Shown: positions 35,110 to 43,717, numbered from the stretch's first letter. The stretch: 64,000 nucleotides of DNA from Deltaproteobacteria bacterium (GCA_029261925.1 JAJDAJ010000022.1:1-64000), one strand, 5' to 3'. Program-made: numbers and translations. Notes: generated by a model not told the origin, from the letters alone.

Positions 35110-35705
35110 CGGTGTCCCTCCGGCGCGCGTCGCATCCCGCCGCGCAGCCGGCGGCGGGCGCGCGACACGCGCGACTTGATCGTTCCCTCGGACACGCCCA
35201 TGCGGCGCGCGATCTCGGCGTACTCGAGGCCGTCGACGAACGCGAGCTCGATCACCTGGCGCAGGTCGGGCGGGAGGCCGCCGAGCAGCTGCTCGACGCG
35301 CTCCAGCTCTGCGCGCGCGGCCACGTCGCGCTCCACGTCCTGCTCGTCGGGCACGGCGTGCAGGAACTCGACGTTGGTGGGCACGACCGCCTCGCGCTTG
35401 CCGCGCCGGCGATCCCTTGAGACACGCAGACACTTGAAGTGCGCGATCCCGAAGATCCAGCTCGAGACGCGCGAGCCGCCGCGGAAGGTGCCGGCGGAGC
35501 GCCAGACCTCGAAGAAGACGTCGGCGACGGTCTCCTCGGTCAGCGGCGCGTCGCGCAGGCGGCGCATGATGAACGCGAACACGCGCGGGTAGTAGCGATC
35601 GAAGAGCGCCCGGTGCGCCTCGCTGTCGGACTCGCAGACGCGGTCCAGCAGGCGGCGCTCCTCGGCATCGGTGGCATCGCGGGCCGGGCTCGTCGGGGTC
35701 GCCAT
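35106..35705 (-). CDS. ECF-type RNA polymerase sigma factor
   Basis: 199 residues from ATG 35705 (a GTG at 35720 is also possible; AGGGTGA lies 11 bases before the ATG). Region 2 is visible as FDRYYPRVFAFIMRRL and EETVADVFFEVWRSA, and the 2.4-like SSWIFGIAHFKCLRV binds the -10 element. Region 4 is LPPDLRQVIELAFVDGLEYAEIARRMGVSEG with the recognition helix GTIKSRVSRARRRLR. The ATGA overlap with the anti-sigma gene is the usual arrangement. Targets are not visible here, but adjacent secreted and outer-membrane genes (35742-37737) lie just upstream and could be regulated by it. Confidence 0.92.
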   Translation of the reverse strand: MATPTSPARDATDAEERRLLDRVCESDSEAHRALFDRYYPRVFAFIMRRLRDAPLTEETVADVFFEVWRSAGTFRGGSRVSSWIFGIAHFKCLRVSRDRRRGKREAVVPTNVEFLHAVPDEQDVERDVAARAELERVEQLLGGLPPDLRQVIELAFVDGLEYAEIARRMGVSEGTIKSRVSRARRRLRGGMRRAPEGHR

Positions 35706-35741
35706 TGCTGGTTGCGTCACCCTGCCCGCGCGGGGGGTTCC

Positions 35742-36206
35742 CTAGGGCAGGCCCGGCGCACCGCCACCGAGGTCGGGAGACGGCTCCACGGGCATACCTC
35801 CGCCCGCGCCGGGGGCACCACCCCCCAGGTCCGGCGGCGGCTCGCTGAGCACCGGCGGTCCGGCGCCGGTGTCGGGCAGCAGCGCCGGGGAGAGGCCGTC
35901 GGCCGCGCTGCAGTCCGCGGGGGACTCGCACGGGCCCACACCGGGGAAGCCCGGCGCGACCGGCGCGGCGCCGACCACGTCGGCGGGGCCGCTGGCGACG
36001 TCGATCGGCCCGAAGAGCGCCAGCACGGCGCCCGAGAGGAAGCTGTCGCCGGACGCGTCGCGCTCGCGCGCGTCGTCCGTCGCCGCGGTCGCGGCCTCGC
36101 GCGCGGGCTTCGCGCACGCGCCCGGCGGGGCCAGATCGGCCGCGAGGACGGGAGCGGCGTGCGCGACGAGGAGCGTGATCACCAGGGAGAGGGCCGGGCT
36201 GCGCAT
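35742..36206 (-). CDS. Secreted Pro/Gly-rich hypothetical protein
   Basis: 154 residues, not recognised. It has a signal peptide (MRSPALSLVITLLVAHAAPVLAAD). The middle contains one hydrophobic patch (FLSGAVLALFGPIDV) and three cysteines. The last ~45 residues hold an imperfect duplication around PDLGGGAPG. It sits 36 bases upstream of the sigma-factor ATG in the same direction, and follows the TPR-barrel gene by 28 bases, so it is probably co-transcribed. Base use is like its neighbours. Confidence is moderate that it is real. Confidence 0.6.
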   Translation of the reverse strand: MRSPALSLVITLLVAHAAPVLAADLAPPGACAKPAREAATAATDDARERDASGDSFLSGAVLALFGPIDVASGPADVVGAAPVAPGFPGVGPCESPADCSAADGLSPALLPDTGAGPPVLSEPPPDLGGGAPGAGGGMPVEPSPDLGGGAPGLP

Positions 36207-36234
36207 GATGGGGCGCAGTGTACCACCGGCGGGG

Positions 36235-37737
36235 TCAGCGCGGATCGCTCCAGTCCCAGCGAACGTAGATGCCGGTGACGTGCCGGCGAAAGTCGAAGAC
36301 CTGCACGTTCGAGCGGTTCCTGCGGTAGCTGAAGCGCCCGATGAGCTTCAGGTCGGCGGGCAGCGGGCGCTCGAGCTCGATCGCCCAGCGCACGTCGTCC
36401 TCGCTGCGGTCGCGATCGCGCGCCGCGAAGCTCGAGGGGTGCCGGTACGCGCGGTGCTGGTAGCGTGCCGATAGCAGCGCCCGCAGCTCGAGCGGCAGGT
36501 CGGCGCGCAGCTCGGCGAGACCGCCGTTGCCCTCGAAGGAGTACTCGCGCCCCTCGGAGTCGAAGCGCTCGTGCGCGTAGCGCAGCTTCAGCACGCCACC
36601 CGCGAACGGCAGCGGCAGCGCGTGCTCTGCGCCCAGCTCCGCTCCCTTTCCGTCGCGATCGCGCAGCGCGGCCTCGTCGGTCGGGGTCACGGGCACGTCG
36701 GCGATCGGGAAGCGGTAGTCGCGCACGTACGCGCGCGCGAAGAGCTCGCTGCGTCCGGCCCCGCCGCCGTGGAAGACGGCGCCGCGCAGGTCGTGCGCGG
36801 CCAGGAAGCTGTCGTCGTCGACCCAGGCAAAGCCCGTGTCGTATTGCACGCGCGCGGCCCAGCTCGTACCGAGCTCGCGATCGAGCCAGAACGTGGCGGA
36901 CGGGAAGTGCACGTCGAACTCGTCGAGCTCGTCGTGCATCCAGCCCGAGTAGCTCAGCGCCGCGCCCGCGCTCCAGGGATCGCGCTGGAGCAGGTAGCGC
37001 CCCGCGTGAACGCGCCAGGTCGCGCGCTGGTCGCGCTCCTGGCTGATCTCGAGCGGGAGCGGCACGTCGGTGCCCCGGAGCACGACGTTGTCGTCGCCCT
37101 CGCCGCCGATCTCGATCCAGGCCCAGCTCCGCGGCGTGCGCGGGCGCGACGGCGCGCCGTCGAGCTGCCGGCGCGCCCGCTGGGCCCAGGCCGTGCCCGC
37201 CCAGTCGTCGCTCACGCGCTGGAGCGCCTCGCGCGCGCGCTCGGTGTCGCCCAGCTCGCGCCAGGCCAGCGCGGCGTGGTACGAGGCCGCGGGCTCGACC
37301 TGCGCCGGGTCGATGCGCCGCGCGCGGTCGAGCTCGCGGGCCGCGCGGCGCCAGCTGCCCGCGTGCCAGGCCAGCATGCCGCGGTAGAAGCGCACCTCGG
37401 CATCGCTGTCGAGCGCGGCGCCGCCCGCGGCCAGCGCGGCGCTCGCCTCGTCGTGGCGCCCGAGGTGGTACAGGGCCATGCCCCGCACCCTGGCGCTGGC
37501 CGCGTCGACGGCGTCGGGGACCTGGGCGAGCGCCTGCTCGAAGCGCTCGGCCACGACCAGGCAGTAGCCCAGCGCAGCGCGCGCGTCGCGATCGATGGGC
37601 GCACCGGCGTCGTATGCCCGCAGCGCGGCGGCGCAGTCGCCCCCGGACACGACGTCGGCAGCGCGCGGCGTCGCCGGGAGCGCGAGCAGCGCCGCCAGCA
37701 GGCAGAGCACCCGCGCGTTCGTGGTCTGGACCCTCAT
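36235..37737 (-). CDS. TPR protein with C-terminal outer-membrane beta-barrel
   Basis: 500 residues. Signal peptide (VLCLLAALLALPATPRA), then about five tetratricopeptide-like helical pairs (~30-200: AALGYCLVVAERFEQAL, GMALYHLGRHDEASAAL, AALAWRELGDTERAREAL). From ~207 the alternating pattern of a beta-barrel begins (WAWIEIGGEGDDNVVLRG) and ends in the aromatic strand YVRWDWSDPR. This two-part design resembles Slam/DUF560-like or TPR-porin proteins that sit in the outer membrane with periplasmic TPRs. It lies at the head of the ECF-sigma gene cluster. Partner unknown; protein or polymer export is a possibility. Confidence 0.72.
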   Translation of the reverse strand: MRVQTTNARVLCLLAALLALPATPRAADVVSGGDCAAALRAYDAGAPIDRDARAALGYCLVVAERFEQALAQVPDAVDAASARVRGMALYHLGRHDEASAALAAGGAALDSDAEVRFYRGMLAWHAGSWRRAARELDRARRIDPAQVEPAASYHAALAWRELGDTERAREALQRVSDDWAGTAWAQRARRQLDGAPSRPRTPRSWAWIEIGGEGDDNVVLRGTDVPLPLEISQERDQRATWRVHAGRYLLQRDPWSAGAALSYSGWMHDELDEFDVHFPSATFWLDRELGTSWAARVQYDTGFAWVDDDSFLAAHDLRGAVFHGGGAGRSELFARAYVRDYRFPIADVPVTPTDEAALRDRDGKGAELGAEHALPLPFAGGVLKLRYAHERFDSEGREYSFEGNGGLAELRADLPLELRALLSARYQHRAYRHPSSFAARDRDRSEDDVRWAIELERPLPADLKLIGRFSYRRNRSNVQVFDFRRHVTGIYVRWDWSDPR

Positions 37738-37835
37738 GCGCGCGAGAGCCTGTCAGAGCCCCCGCGCCGGGTCAACGCGACGCGTCACCCGGGTGATCCC
37801 CGGCTGCGCTCTGCCGGTGCGCTGCGCAGCCCGCC

Positions 37836-38720
37836 TCAGCCGAGCGCCGCCGCTGCGCGGTCGACCTCGTCGGGGTCGGCCGACGTCGGCACCAGCATCG
37901 CCTCCTGGCAGCCCGTGCCCTCGAGCGCGTCGAGCAGCGCGCGCAGCTGCTCCGCGGAGCCCGCGAAGCCGGTGCCCGGCAGCAGCGACTCGACCTCGGC
38001 GGGATCCAGCCAGTTCAGGTAGCGCCGCAGGTGCCCGGTCAGCTGCTCGCGGGCGCCGGGTCCGAGCGCGTACCAGAAGCCGGTGGAGAGCACGGGCTCG
38101 CCGTCCCGCCCCGCGTCGCTCCACGCCTTGCGGAAGCCCTCGAATCCGGCGGCGACCTCGTCGACCGACGGTCCCCAGCTGAACCCGCACAGCCCGTCGG
38201 CCCAGGCCGCGGCGTGGCGCGCGGCGCGCGGGCCGAGCGCGCCGGCGAGGATCGGCGGCCCCCCGGGGCGCGCCGGCGACGGTCCCGTCGGGCTGGCGGC
38301 GCCGTCCACCACGCGCTCGCCGCTCCAGACGCCCCGCCAGCTGGCGACGCTGTCGGCGAGTGCGTCCATCCGGCGATGCGCCAGGTCGCGCGAGACCGCG
38401 CGATAGTCCTCCTCGCGCCCGCCGATGCCCACGCCGACCACGAGCCTGCCTCCACTGAGCACGTCGATGGTCGCGAGCTGCTTGGCCAGCAGCACCGGGT
38501 CGTGCAGCGTGCCGACCACGACCGTCATCGTCAGACGCACGCGCTCGGTCCAGGCCGCGCACGCCGCCATCGTGGTCAGCAGCTCCGGGTTGTCGAAGGC
38601 GATGCGCTCGCCGAACGCCAGACTCGAGAACGGTCCGGCATCGACGCGGCGACACCACTCGCGGATGCGCCCGCGGTCGAGGCCGGGCTCCATCACCGGC
38701 AGGGTCATGGCAACTTCCAT
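37836..38720 (-). CDS. LLM-class (luciferase-like) flavin-dependent oxidoreductase
   Basis: 294 residues of the bacterial luciferase-like family. Visible parts are the N-terminal WCRRVDAGPFSSLAFGERI, the TMTVVVGTLHDPVLLAKQLATID strand-helix and GGRLVVGVGIGGREEDY, plus the RMDALADSV segment. Many members in actinobacteria and Binatota-like genomes use F420, others FMN. The cofactor cannot be decided here. ATG at 38720; ATG 38708 (MTLPVMEPG) is an alternative start. Divergent from the small thioredoxin-fold gene. Substrate unknown. Confidence 0.87.
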   Translation of the reverse strand: MEVAMTLPVMEPGLDRGRIREWCRRVDAGPFSSLAFGERIAFDNPELLTTMAACAAWTERVRLTMTVVVGTLHDPVLLAKQLATIDVLSGGRLVVGVGIGGREEDYRAVSRDLAHRRMDALADSVASWRGVWSGERVVDGAASPTGPSPARPGGPPILAGALGPRAARHAAAWADGLCGFSWGPSVDEVAAGFEGFRKAWSDAGRDGEPVLSTGFWYALGPGAREQLTGHLRRYLNWLDPAEVESLLPGTGFAGSAEQLRALLDALEGTGCQEAMLVPTSADPDEVDRAAAALG

Positions 38721-38764
38721 GCGCGCAGGTTACCCCGGAAGCCGCCGATGCGTATCCTGTGGCG

Positions 38765-39106
38765 ATGCGACGTGCCTTCCCGCTGCTGCTGGCCCTGGCG
38801 ATCGTTGCGCTCTTCGGCTGGCGCGAGCTGTCGGATCGCCGCCTGCTCGACACGCCGTTCGAGCCCGATCCGTCGCGCGAGGTGGTGCTGCTGTCGACTG
38901 CGTGGTGCGGCTACTGCGCCGCCACGCGCGACTTCCTGCAGCGCAATGGCGTGGTCTTCGAGGAGCTCGACGTGGAGCGCAGCGAGCGGGGCCGCATGCT
39001 CTACCAGGCGCTGGGGCCCTCGGGCGTACCGATCCTGCTCGTCGACGGCGAGCCGATTCGCGGCATGAACCTGCGCGCGGTGGTCCGGGCGCTGGAGCGC
39101 GGCTGA
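38765..39106 (+). CDS. Membrane-anchored glutaredoxin/thioredoxin-fold protein
   Basis: 113 residues from ATG 38765 (GTG 38759 adds two). An N-terminal hydrophobic segment (FPLLLALAIVALFGW) acts as anchor or uncleaved signal. The redox site is STAWCGYCAATRDF (CxxC), followed by VPILLVDGEPIRGMN, the cis-Pro loop of glutaredoxins. It is probably periplasmic-facing. The stop TGA abuts the stop of the convergent crotonase gene in a single TGATCA. Partner unknown. Confidence 0.82.
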   Translation: MRRAFPLLLALAIVALFGWRELSDRRLLDTPFEPDPSREVVLLSTAWCGYCAATRDFLQRNGVVFEELDVERSERGRMLYQALGPSGVPILLVDGEPIRGMNLRAVVRALERG

Positions 39107-39907
39107 TCAGCGGCGCTTGAAGACCGGCTTGCGCTTCTCCGCGAAGGCGCGTGGACCCTCCTTCGAGTCCTCGCTGGCAAACACCGCCTGCCCGTAGTCG
39201 AGCTCGTGGCGCAGCGCCTGGTCGAGCTCCATGCCGTCGCACTCGTGCAGGGTGCGCGTGATCGCCTCGATCGCCAGGGGTCCGTTCTCGCAGATGACCG
39301 CGCCGATCTCGCGCGCCTTCTCGAGCGCCTGGCCGTCGGGCACCACATGGCCGATCAGACCGATCTCGAGCGCCTCGCGCGCGGTGATGTGCTTGCCGGT
39401 CAGCAGGATGTCCGCAGCGTGCGTGTACGGGATCTGGCGCGGCAGGCGAACGGCCGAGCCGCCCATCGGATAGAGCGACCAGCGCGCCTCCGAAACGCCG
39501 AAGCGCGCGCTCTCGCCCGCAACGCGGATCTCCATCGCCTGCAGGATCTCCGTGCCCCCGGCGATCGACACGCCCTCGACCGCCGCGATGATCGGCTTGG
39601 TCGGCCGGTAGTGCCGGAACAGCGCCTTCATCGAGATGTCCGGGTCCGCCGCCATGCGCGCCTGGACGTCGATCTCGGGGTCCTGGTTGCCCGCATCGCC
39701 CGCCATGCTCTTGAGGTCGGCGCCCGAGCAGAAGTTGCCCCCGGCTCCGGTCACCAGGATGCAGCGGATGTCCGGGTCCTCCGAGGCGCGCTGGTAGGCG
39801 TCGTACATCCGCACCAGCATCGCCCCCGTGAGTGCGTTGTAGCGCTCCGGACGATTCATGGTGATCGTCATCAGGTGGTTCTCGATCTCGACGATCGCGT
39901 CGGGCAC
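39107..39907 (-). CDS. Enoyl-CoA hydratase/isomerase (crotonase) family protein
   Basis: 266 residues. GTG 39907 with GGAGGAG just upstream gives MPDAIVEIENHLMTITMNRPERYNAL, the family N-terminus; the frame continues upstream without signal. Oxyanion-hole pieces are GGNFCSGADLKSM and GVSIAGGTEILQAMEI. The active-site stretch reads ARWSLYPMGGSAVRLPR, unlike FadB and closer to carnitinyl-CoA dehydratase-like or mycobacterial EchA-type members. C-terminal FAEKRKPVFKRR is typical. Convergent with the thioredoxin-fold gene, divergent from the aldo-keto reductase. Substrate unknown. Confidence 0.9.
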   Translation of the reverse strand: MPDAIVEIENHLMTITMNRPERYNALTGAMLVRMYDAYQRASEDPDIRCILVTGAGGNFCSGADLKSMAGDAGNQDPEIDVQARMAADPDISMKALFRHYRPTKPIIAAVEGVSIAGGTEILQAMEIRVAGESARFGVSEARWSLYPMGGSAVRLPRQIPYTHAADILLTGKHITAREALEIGLIGHVVPDGQALEKAREIGAVICENGPLAIEAITRTLHECDGMELDQALRHELDYGQAVFASEDSKEGPRAFAEKRKPVFKRR

Positions 39908-39958
39908 GGCGGCTCCTCCGATCTGCTTTCTGGATCGACGGCCGGCTAGAATACCAGC

Positions 39959-40888
39959 ATGGAACATCGAAGACTCGGAGGCTCCGACCTCGAGGTCAGC
40001 GTGGTCGGGCTGGGCTGCAACAACTTCGGCATGAAGATCGACCTGGACGCGACCCGGGCCGTGCTCGACGCCGCCATCGACGCGGGGATCACCCTGCTCG
40101 ACACGGCCGACATGTACGGCGGGGGCAAGTCCGAGGAGTTCATGGGCGAGGCGCTCCAGGGCCGCCGGGAACGCGTGATCCTGGCCACGAAGTTCGGCGG
40201 GATGGCCTACGCGGCAGGCGCCAAGGAGCCCTGGGGCACGCGCGACTACATCATGCGCTGCGTCGAGGACAGCCTGAAGCGACTGAGGACCGACCGCATC
40301 GACCTGTACCAGATGCACTACCCCGACCCCGCGACGCCGATCGCCGAGACGCTCGCCACGCTCGACGAGCTGGTCCGTTCGGGCAAGGTGCGCTTCGTCG
40401 GCTGCTCGAACTTCAGCGGCGACCAGATCCGCGAGGCCATGGGCAGCGACGGCGCCCGCCTGATCTCGGCCCAGAACGAGTGGAGCCTGCTCAACCGCGA
40501 GGCCGAGAAGGACGTGATCCCCGCCTGCGACGAGCTCGGCCTGGGACAGCTGCCGTACTTCCCGCTCGCGAGCGGCGTGCTCACGGGCAAGTACCGCCGC
40601 GGCGAGTCGTTCGCGGCGGACTCGCGCCTGGCCACGATGTCGTACTTCGAGCACTTCGGCAGCGACGAGAACCTGGCGAAGGCCGATGCGCTGGCCGAGT
40701 TCGCACGCGAGCGCGGTCACGAGCTGCTGGAGCTGGCCTTCGGCTGGCTCGCGACGCAGCCGTCCGTCGGCTCGGTGATCGCGGGTGCGACCCGACCCGA
40801 TCAGGTGCGCGCCAACGCCGCGGCGGCGGGCTGGGGCCTCGATGCCGACGAGCTCGCGCAGGTGGACCGGATCCTCGCGTCGAGCTGA
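39959..40888 (+). CDS. Aldo/keto reductase
   Basis: 309 residues, (beta/alpha)8 aldo-keto reductase of the YghZ/Tas-like group. The catalytic tetrad is visible: Asp in LLDTADMYGG with the Tyr, Lys in ILATKFGG, and His in LYQMHYPDP. The NADPH-binding C-terminal stretch is VGSVIAGATRPDQVRAN. A TIM-barrel isomerase gene begins 8 bases after the stop, mirroring the SDR plus TIM-barrel pair at 25457-27078. This suggests oxidation or reduction and isomerisation of one polyol or keto-sugar; inference. Confidence 0.92.
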   Translation: MEHRRLGGSDLEVSVVGLGCNNFGMKIDLDATRAVLDAAIDAGITLLDTADMYGGGKSEEFMGEALQGRRERVILATKFGGMAYAAGAKEPWGTRDYIMRCVEDSLKRLRTDRIDLYQMHYPDPATPIAETLATLDELVRSGKVRFVGCSNFSGDQIREAMGSDGARLISAQNEWSLLNREAEKDVIPACDELGLGQLPYFPLASGVLTGKYRRGESFAADSRLATMSYFEHFGSDENLAKADALAEFARERGHELLELAFGWLATQPSVGSVIAGATRPDQVRANAAAAGWGLDADELAQVDRILASS

Positions 40889-40896
40889 GCCGGGCC

Positions 40897-41688
40897 GTGG
40901 CCGAGCTCTGCTTCAACACCATGAATCATTCCGCGTGGTTCGGGATCCGCTCGGACCTCGAAGCGCAGGCGCGCGCGGCGGCGGCCGCGGGCTTCCGCTG
41001 GTTCGGCCCCGACGTCTTCTCGATCGAGCAGCACGGCGACCCGGAGCGCCTGGCCGCTCACATCGAGGCCGCCGGTCTGCGCTGCTTCGAGGTCGCGGCG
41101 CTGACGATCGACGCCAGCCCGCTCGACGCGCAGCTCGACGCGCTGGAGCGCGCCGTGCGCGCGCTGCGTCCCTCCTGGGTGCTGACCAACGTGGACGTGC
41201 CGCCCGACGTCGCGGCGGAGCCATTGCGCCGCGCCGCCGACCGCCTCGGAGAGGCGGGCGCGCGGCTGGCGATCGAGTTCCTGCCCTTCACCGCGGCGCG
41301 CAGCATCGGCGACGCGCTCGAGGCGATCGACCGCGCGGGGCTCGGAGATCGCGCGGGCATGCTCCTGGACACCTGGCACTTCTTCAACGGCCCCGACGAC
41401 TGGCGGGACCTGGAGGAGCTGCCGCTGGAGCGTATCGCCTACCTGCAGCTCGACGACCACGTGATGCCGGCCGCCGAGCCGCTGCACGAGTCCACCGTGC
41501 ACGACCGGGTCATGCCCGGCGAGGGAAGCTTCGACCTCCCGCGCGTCGCCGCGACGCTGCGCGACAAGGGGTTCGACGGGATGATCAGCGTGGAGATCCT
41601 GTCGCGCAGCTGGCGCGAGGGGGATCTCGACGCCTTCGCGCGAGCCTGCCACGAAAGCTCGGCGCGCTTCTGGCCCGGGGCCTCCTAG
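40897..41688 (+). CDS. Xylose isomerase-like TIM-barrel (sugar phosphate isomerase/epimerase)
   Basis: 263 residues, GTG start at 40897, paralog of the gene at 26272. Shared residues include AIEFLPF, DTWHFFNGPDDW, QLDDH, RVMPGEGSFDL and SVEILS, which provide the metal-binding Glu/Asp/His/Glu set. Epimerase or isomerase acting on a keto-sugar or inositol derivative is the family expectation. It follows the aldo-keto reductase closely and is probably co-transcribed. The TAG stop lies inside the left end of the palindromic repeat, so the repeat may have set the present C-terminus. Confidence 0.87.
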   Translation: MAELCFNTMNHSAWFGIRSDLEAQARAAAAAGFRWFGPDVFSIEQHGDPERLAAHIEAAGLRCFEVAALTIDASPLDAQLDALERAVRALRPSWVLTNVDVPPDVAAEPLRRAADRLGEAGARLAIEFLPFTAARSIGDALEAIDRAGLGDRAGMLLDTWHFFNGPDDWRDLEELPLERIAYLQLDDHVMPAAEPLHESTVHDRVMPGEGSFDLPRVAATLRDKGFDGMISVEILSRSWREGDLDAFARACHESSARFWPGAS

Positions 41689-41851
41689 CAGGCCGCTGAA
41701 GAACCCACTCCCGTCGCCCCGCGGCGTCCTCGGCCCGATGTCCGCGTTGCGAAACCTCGCCGTAGAAGCACTACGCCTGCGGTTTCGCGCCTCGACCTCG
41801 GCCCGATTCCGCTCGCGTAGCTCGGTCCGGGATTCTTCAGCAGCCTGCTAG
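41685..41851. repeat. Short palindromic dispersed repeat, copy 2 (longer form)
   Basis: Inverted ends CTAGCAGGCCGCTGAAGAAC (from 41685) and ATTCTTCAGCAGCCTGCTAG (to 41851) with few mismatches. The left core CTCCCGTCGCC..GCGGCGTCCTCGG matches copy 1, and about 95 extra bases are inserted after it. The left end contains the TAG stop (41686-41688) of the TIM-barrel gene. No transposase; MITE- or REP-like. Confidence 0.7.
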
Positions 41852-41920
41852 CCCCTCCTCCCGGCCCAGCGTATATTCCGCACCGCCTGCCCGCCGGGGC
41901 CGCAGGAGTGAGCCGCGCAG

Positions 41921-43702
41921 ATGGGTCTCGATGCCTGGATCACGGTCGCGACCATCGCCGGGGTGATGGTCCTGCTGGCGTTCACGCGCCTGACGCCCTG
42001 GCTGGTGCTCTTCGGCGGCCTCGCCGTGCTCCTGAGCTGCGGGGTGATCGACGAGGCCGGCGTGCTGGCGGGCTTCGGGAACGCCGGCATGGTCACCGTC
42101 GGCGTGCTCTACGCCGTGGCCGCGGGCCTGCGCGAGACCGGAGCCATGACGTGGGCCGCGCAGCCGCTGCTCGGCCGGCCGCGCAGCACCGCGTCGGCCA
42201 CGCTGCGCATCGCGGCTCCGGTCGCGCTGCTGAGCGCGTTCATGAACAACACGCCCCTGGTCGCGATCATGATGCCCGTGGTCCACGACTGGGCGCGCAA
42301 GCACGGGATCGCGATCTCGAAGCTGATGATCCCGCTCTCGTACGCCTCGATCATGGGCGGGGCCTGCACGCTGATCGGCACCAGCACGATCCTCGTCGTC
42401 AACGGTCTCATGACCGAGCAGCTCGGGCGCAGCCTAGGGATGTTCGAGATCGCGGGCATCGGGCTGCCCGCGGCCCTGGTCGGAATGGTCTACCTGCTGA
42501 CGGTCGGTCGCTGGCTGCTGCCCGACCGCGCGCCTGCGATCAGCACGACCGACGACCTGCGCGAGTACGTCGTCGAGATGCTGGTGCCCCCCGGCAGCCC
42601 GCTCGCCGGGCGCACGATCGAGGACGCCGGCCTGCGCCAGCTGCCCGGGCTCTACCTGATGGAGATCGACCGCGACGGCCAGATCATGGCCGCGGTCTCG
42701 CCGAACGTGGCCCTGCGGGAGCGCGATCGCCTGATGTTCGCCGGCGTGGTGGAGTCGGTGGTCGACCTGCGGCGGATCCGCGGGCTCGAGCCCGCCACCG
42801 ACCAGGTGTTCAAGCTCGACGCCGAGCACGTCAACCGCAGCCTGGTCGAGGCGGTGGTCTCCGAGGCCTGCCCGATCGTGGGCATGACCATCCGCGAGGG
42901 CCAGTTCCGCACGCGCTACAACGCCGCCGTGATCGCGGTGGCGCGCGGGGGCGAGCGGGTGACCCAGAAGATCGGCGACATCGTGCTGCAGGCGGGTGAC
43001 ACGCTCCTGCTCGAGACGCGCGCCTCGTTCGCCAACCAGCACCGGAACAGCCGCGACTTCTTCCTGGTCTCGACCGTCGACGAGTACGTGCCGGTCCGGC
43101 ACGAGCGCGCCTGGCTGGCGCTCGCGATCCTCGCCGGCATGGTGGCGCTGGTCACGACCGGCACCGCGAGCATGCTGCACGCCTCGATGCTCGCGGCGGG
43201 CGCGATGATCGCGCTGCGCTGCGTCGGGGCGGCGGGCGCCATGCGCAGCATCGACTGGCCGGTGATGGCCGTGATCACGGCCGCCTTCGGCATCGGCCGC
43301 GCCATGGACGAGTCCGGGGCGGCGCTGTCCATCACCCGCTGGATGATCGGCCTGGTCGGCAGCGATCCGCAGCTGATCCTGGCGATCCTCACGGGCCTGA
43401 CCATGCTGTTCACGAACGTGATGAATGCCAACGCCGCCGCGGTGCTGATGTTCCCGATCGGCGTGCAGACGGCGACGCAGCTCGGGGCGACCGGGCCACC
43501 GCTCGCGACCCTGCCCTTCGTCATGGGCATCCTGTTCGGGGCCACCGCGAGCTACGCCACGCCGATCGGCTATCAGACCAACCTGATGGTGATGGGCCCG
43601 GGCGGCTACCGCTTCTCCGACTACCTGCGCGTGGGGCTGCCGCTGAGCCTGGCGCTCTGGGTCCTCGCGGTGCTGCTGATCCCGCGCATCTGGCCGTTCT
43701 GA
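41921..43702 (+). CDS. SLC13/DASS-family permease with two central TrkA-C (RCK-C) domains
   Basis: 593 residues. About ten to twelve membrane helices in two halves flank a cytoplasmic insert at ~210-380 with two TrkA-C-like domains (LRQLPGLYLMEIDRDGQIM and MTIREGQFRTRYNAAVIAV). Family transport motifs are present: SAFMNNTPLVAIMMPVV with GGACTLIGTSTILVVNG in the first half, and TNVMNANAAAVLMFPIG with ATPIGYQTNLMVMGPGGY in the second. These are the sodium-plus-anion binding repeats. Substrates of this subfamily are sulphate, thiosulphate or dicarboxylates; undetermined here. Preceded by the palindromic repeat. Confidence 0.88.
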   Translation: MGLDAWITVATIAGVMVLLAFTRLTPWLVLFGGLAVLLSCGVIDEAGVLAGFGNAGMVTVGVLYAVAAGLRETGAMTWAAQPLLGRPRSTASATLRIAAPVALLSAFMNNTPLVAIMMPVVHDWARKHGIAISKLMIPLSYASIMGGACTLIGTSTILVVNGLMTEQLGRSLGMFEIAGIGLPAALVGMVYLLTVGRWLLPDRAPAISTTDDLREYVVEMLVPPGSPLAGRTIEDAGLRQLPGLYLMEIDRDGQIMAAVSPNVALRERDRLMFAGVVESVVDLRRIRGLEPATDQVFKLDAEHVNRSLVEAVVSEACPIVGMTIREGQFRTRYNAAVIAVARGGERVTQKIGDIVLQAGDTLLLETRASFANQHRNSRDFFLVSTVDEYVPVRHERAWLALAILAGMVALVTTGTASMLHASMLAAGAMIALRCVGAAGAMRSIDWPVMAVITAAFGIGRAMDESGAALSITRWMIGLVGSDPQLILAILTGLTMLFTNVMNANAAAVLMFPIGVQTATQLGATGPPLATLPFVMGILFGATASYATPIGYQTNLMVMGPGGYRFSDYLRVGLPLSLALWVLAVLLIPRIWPF

Positions 43703-43717
43703 CGCCGGGGCTGCGGC

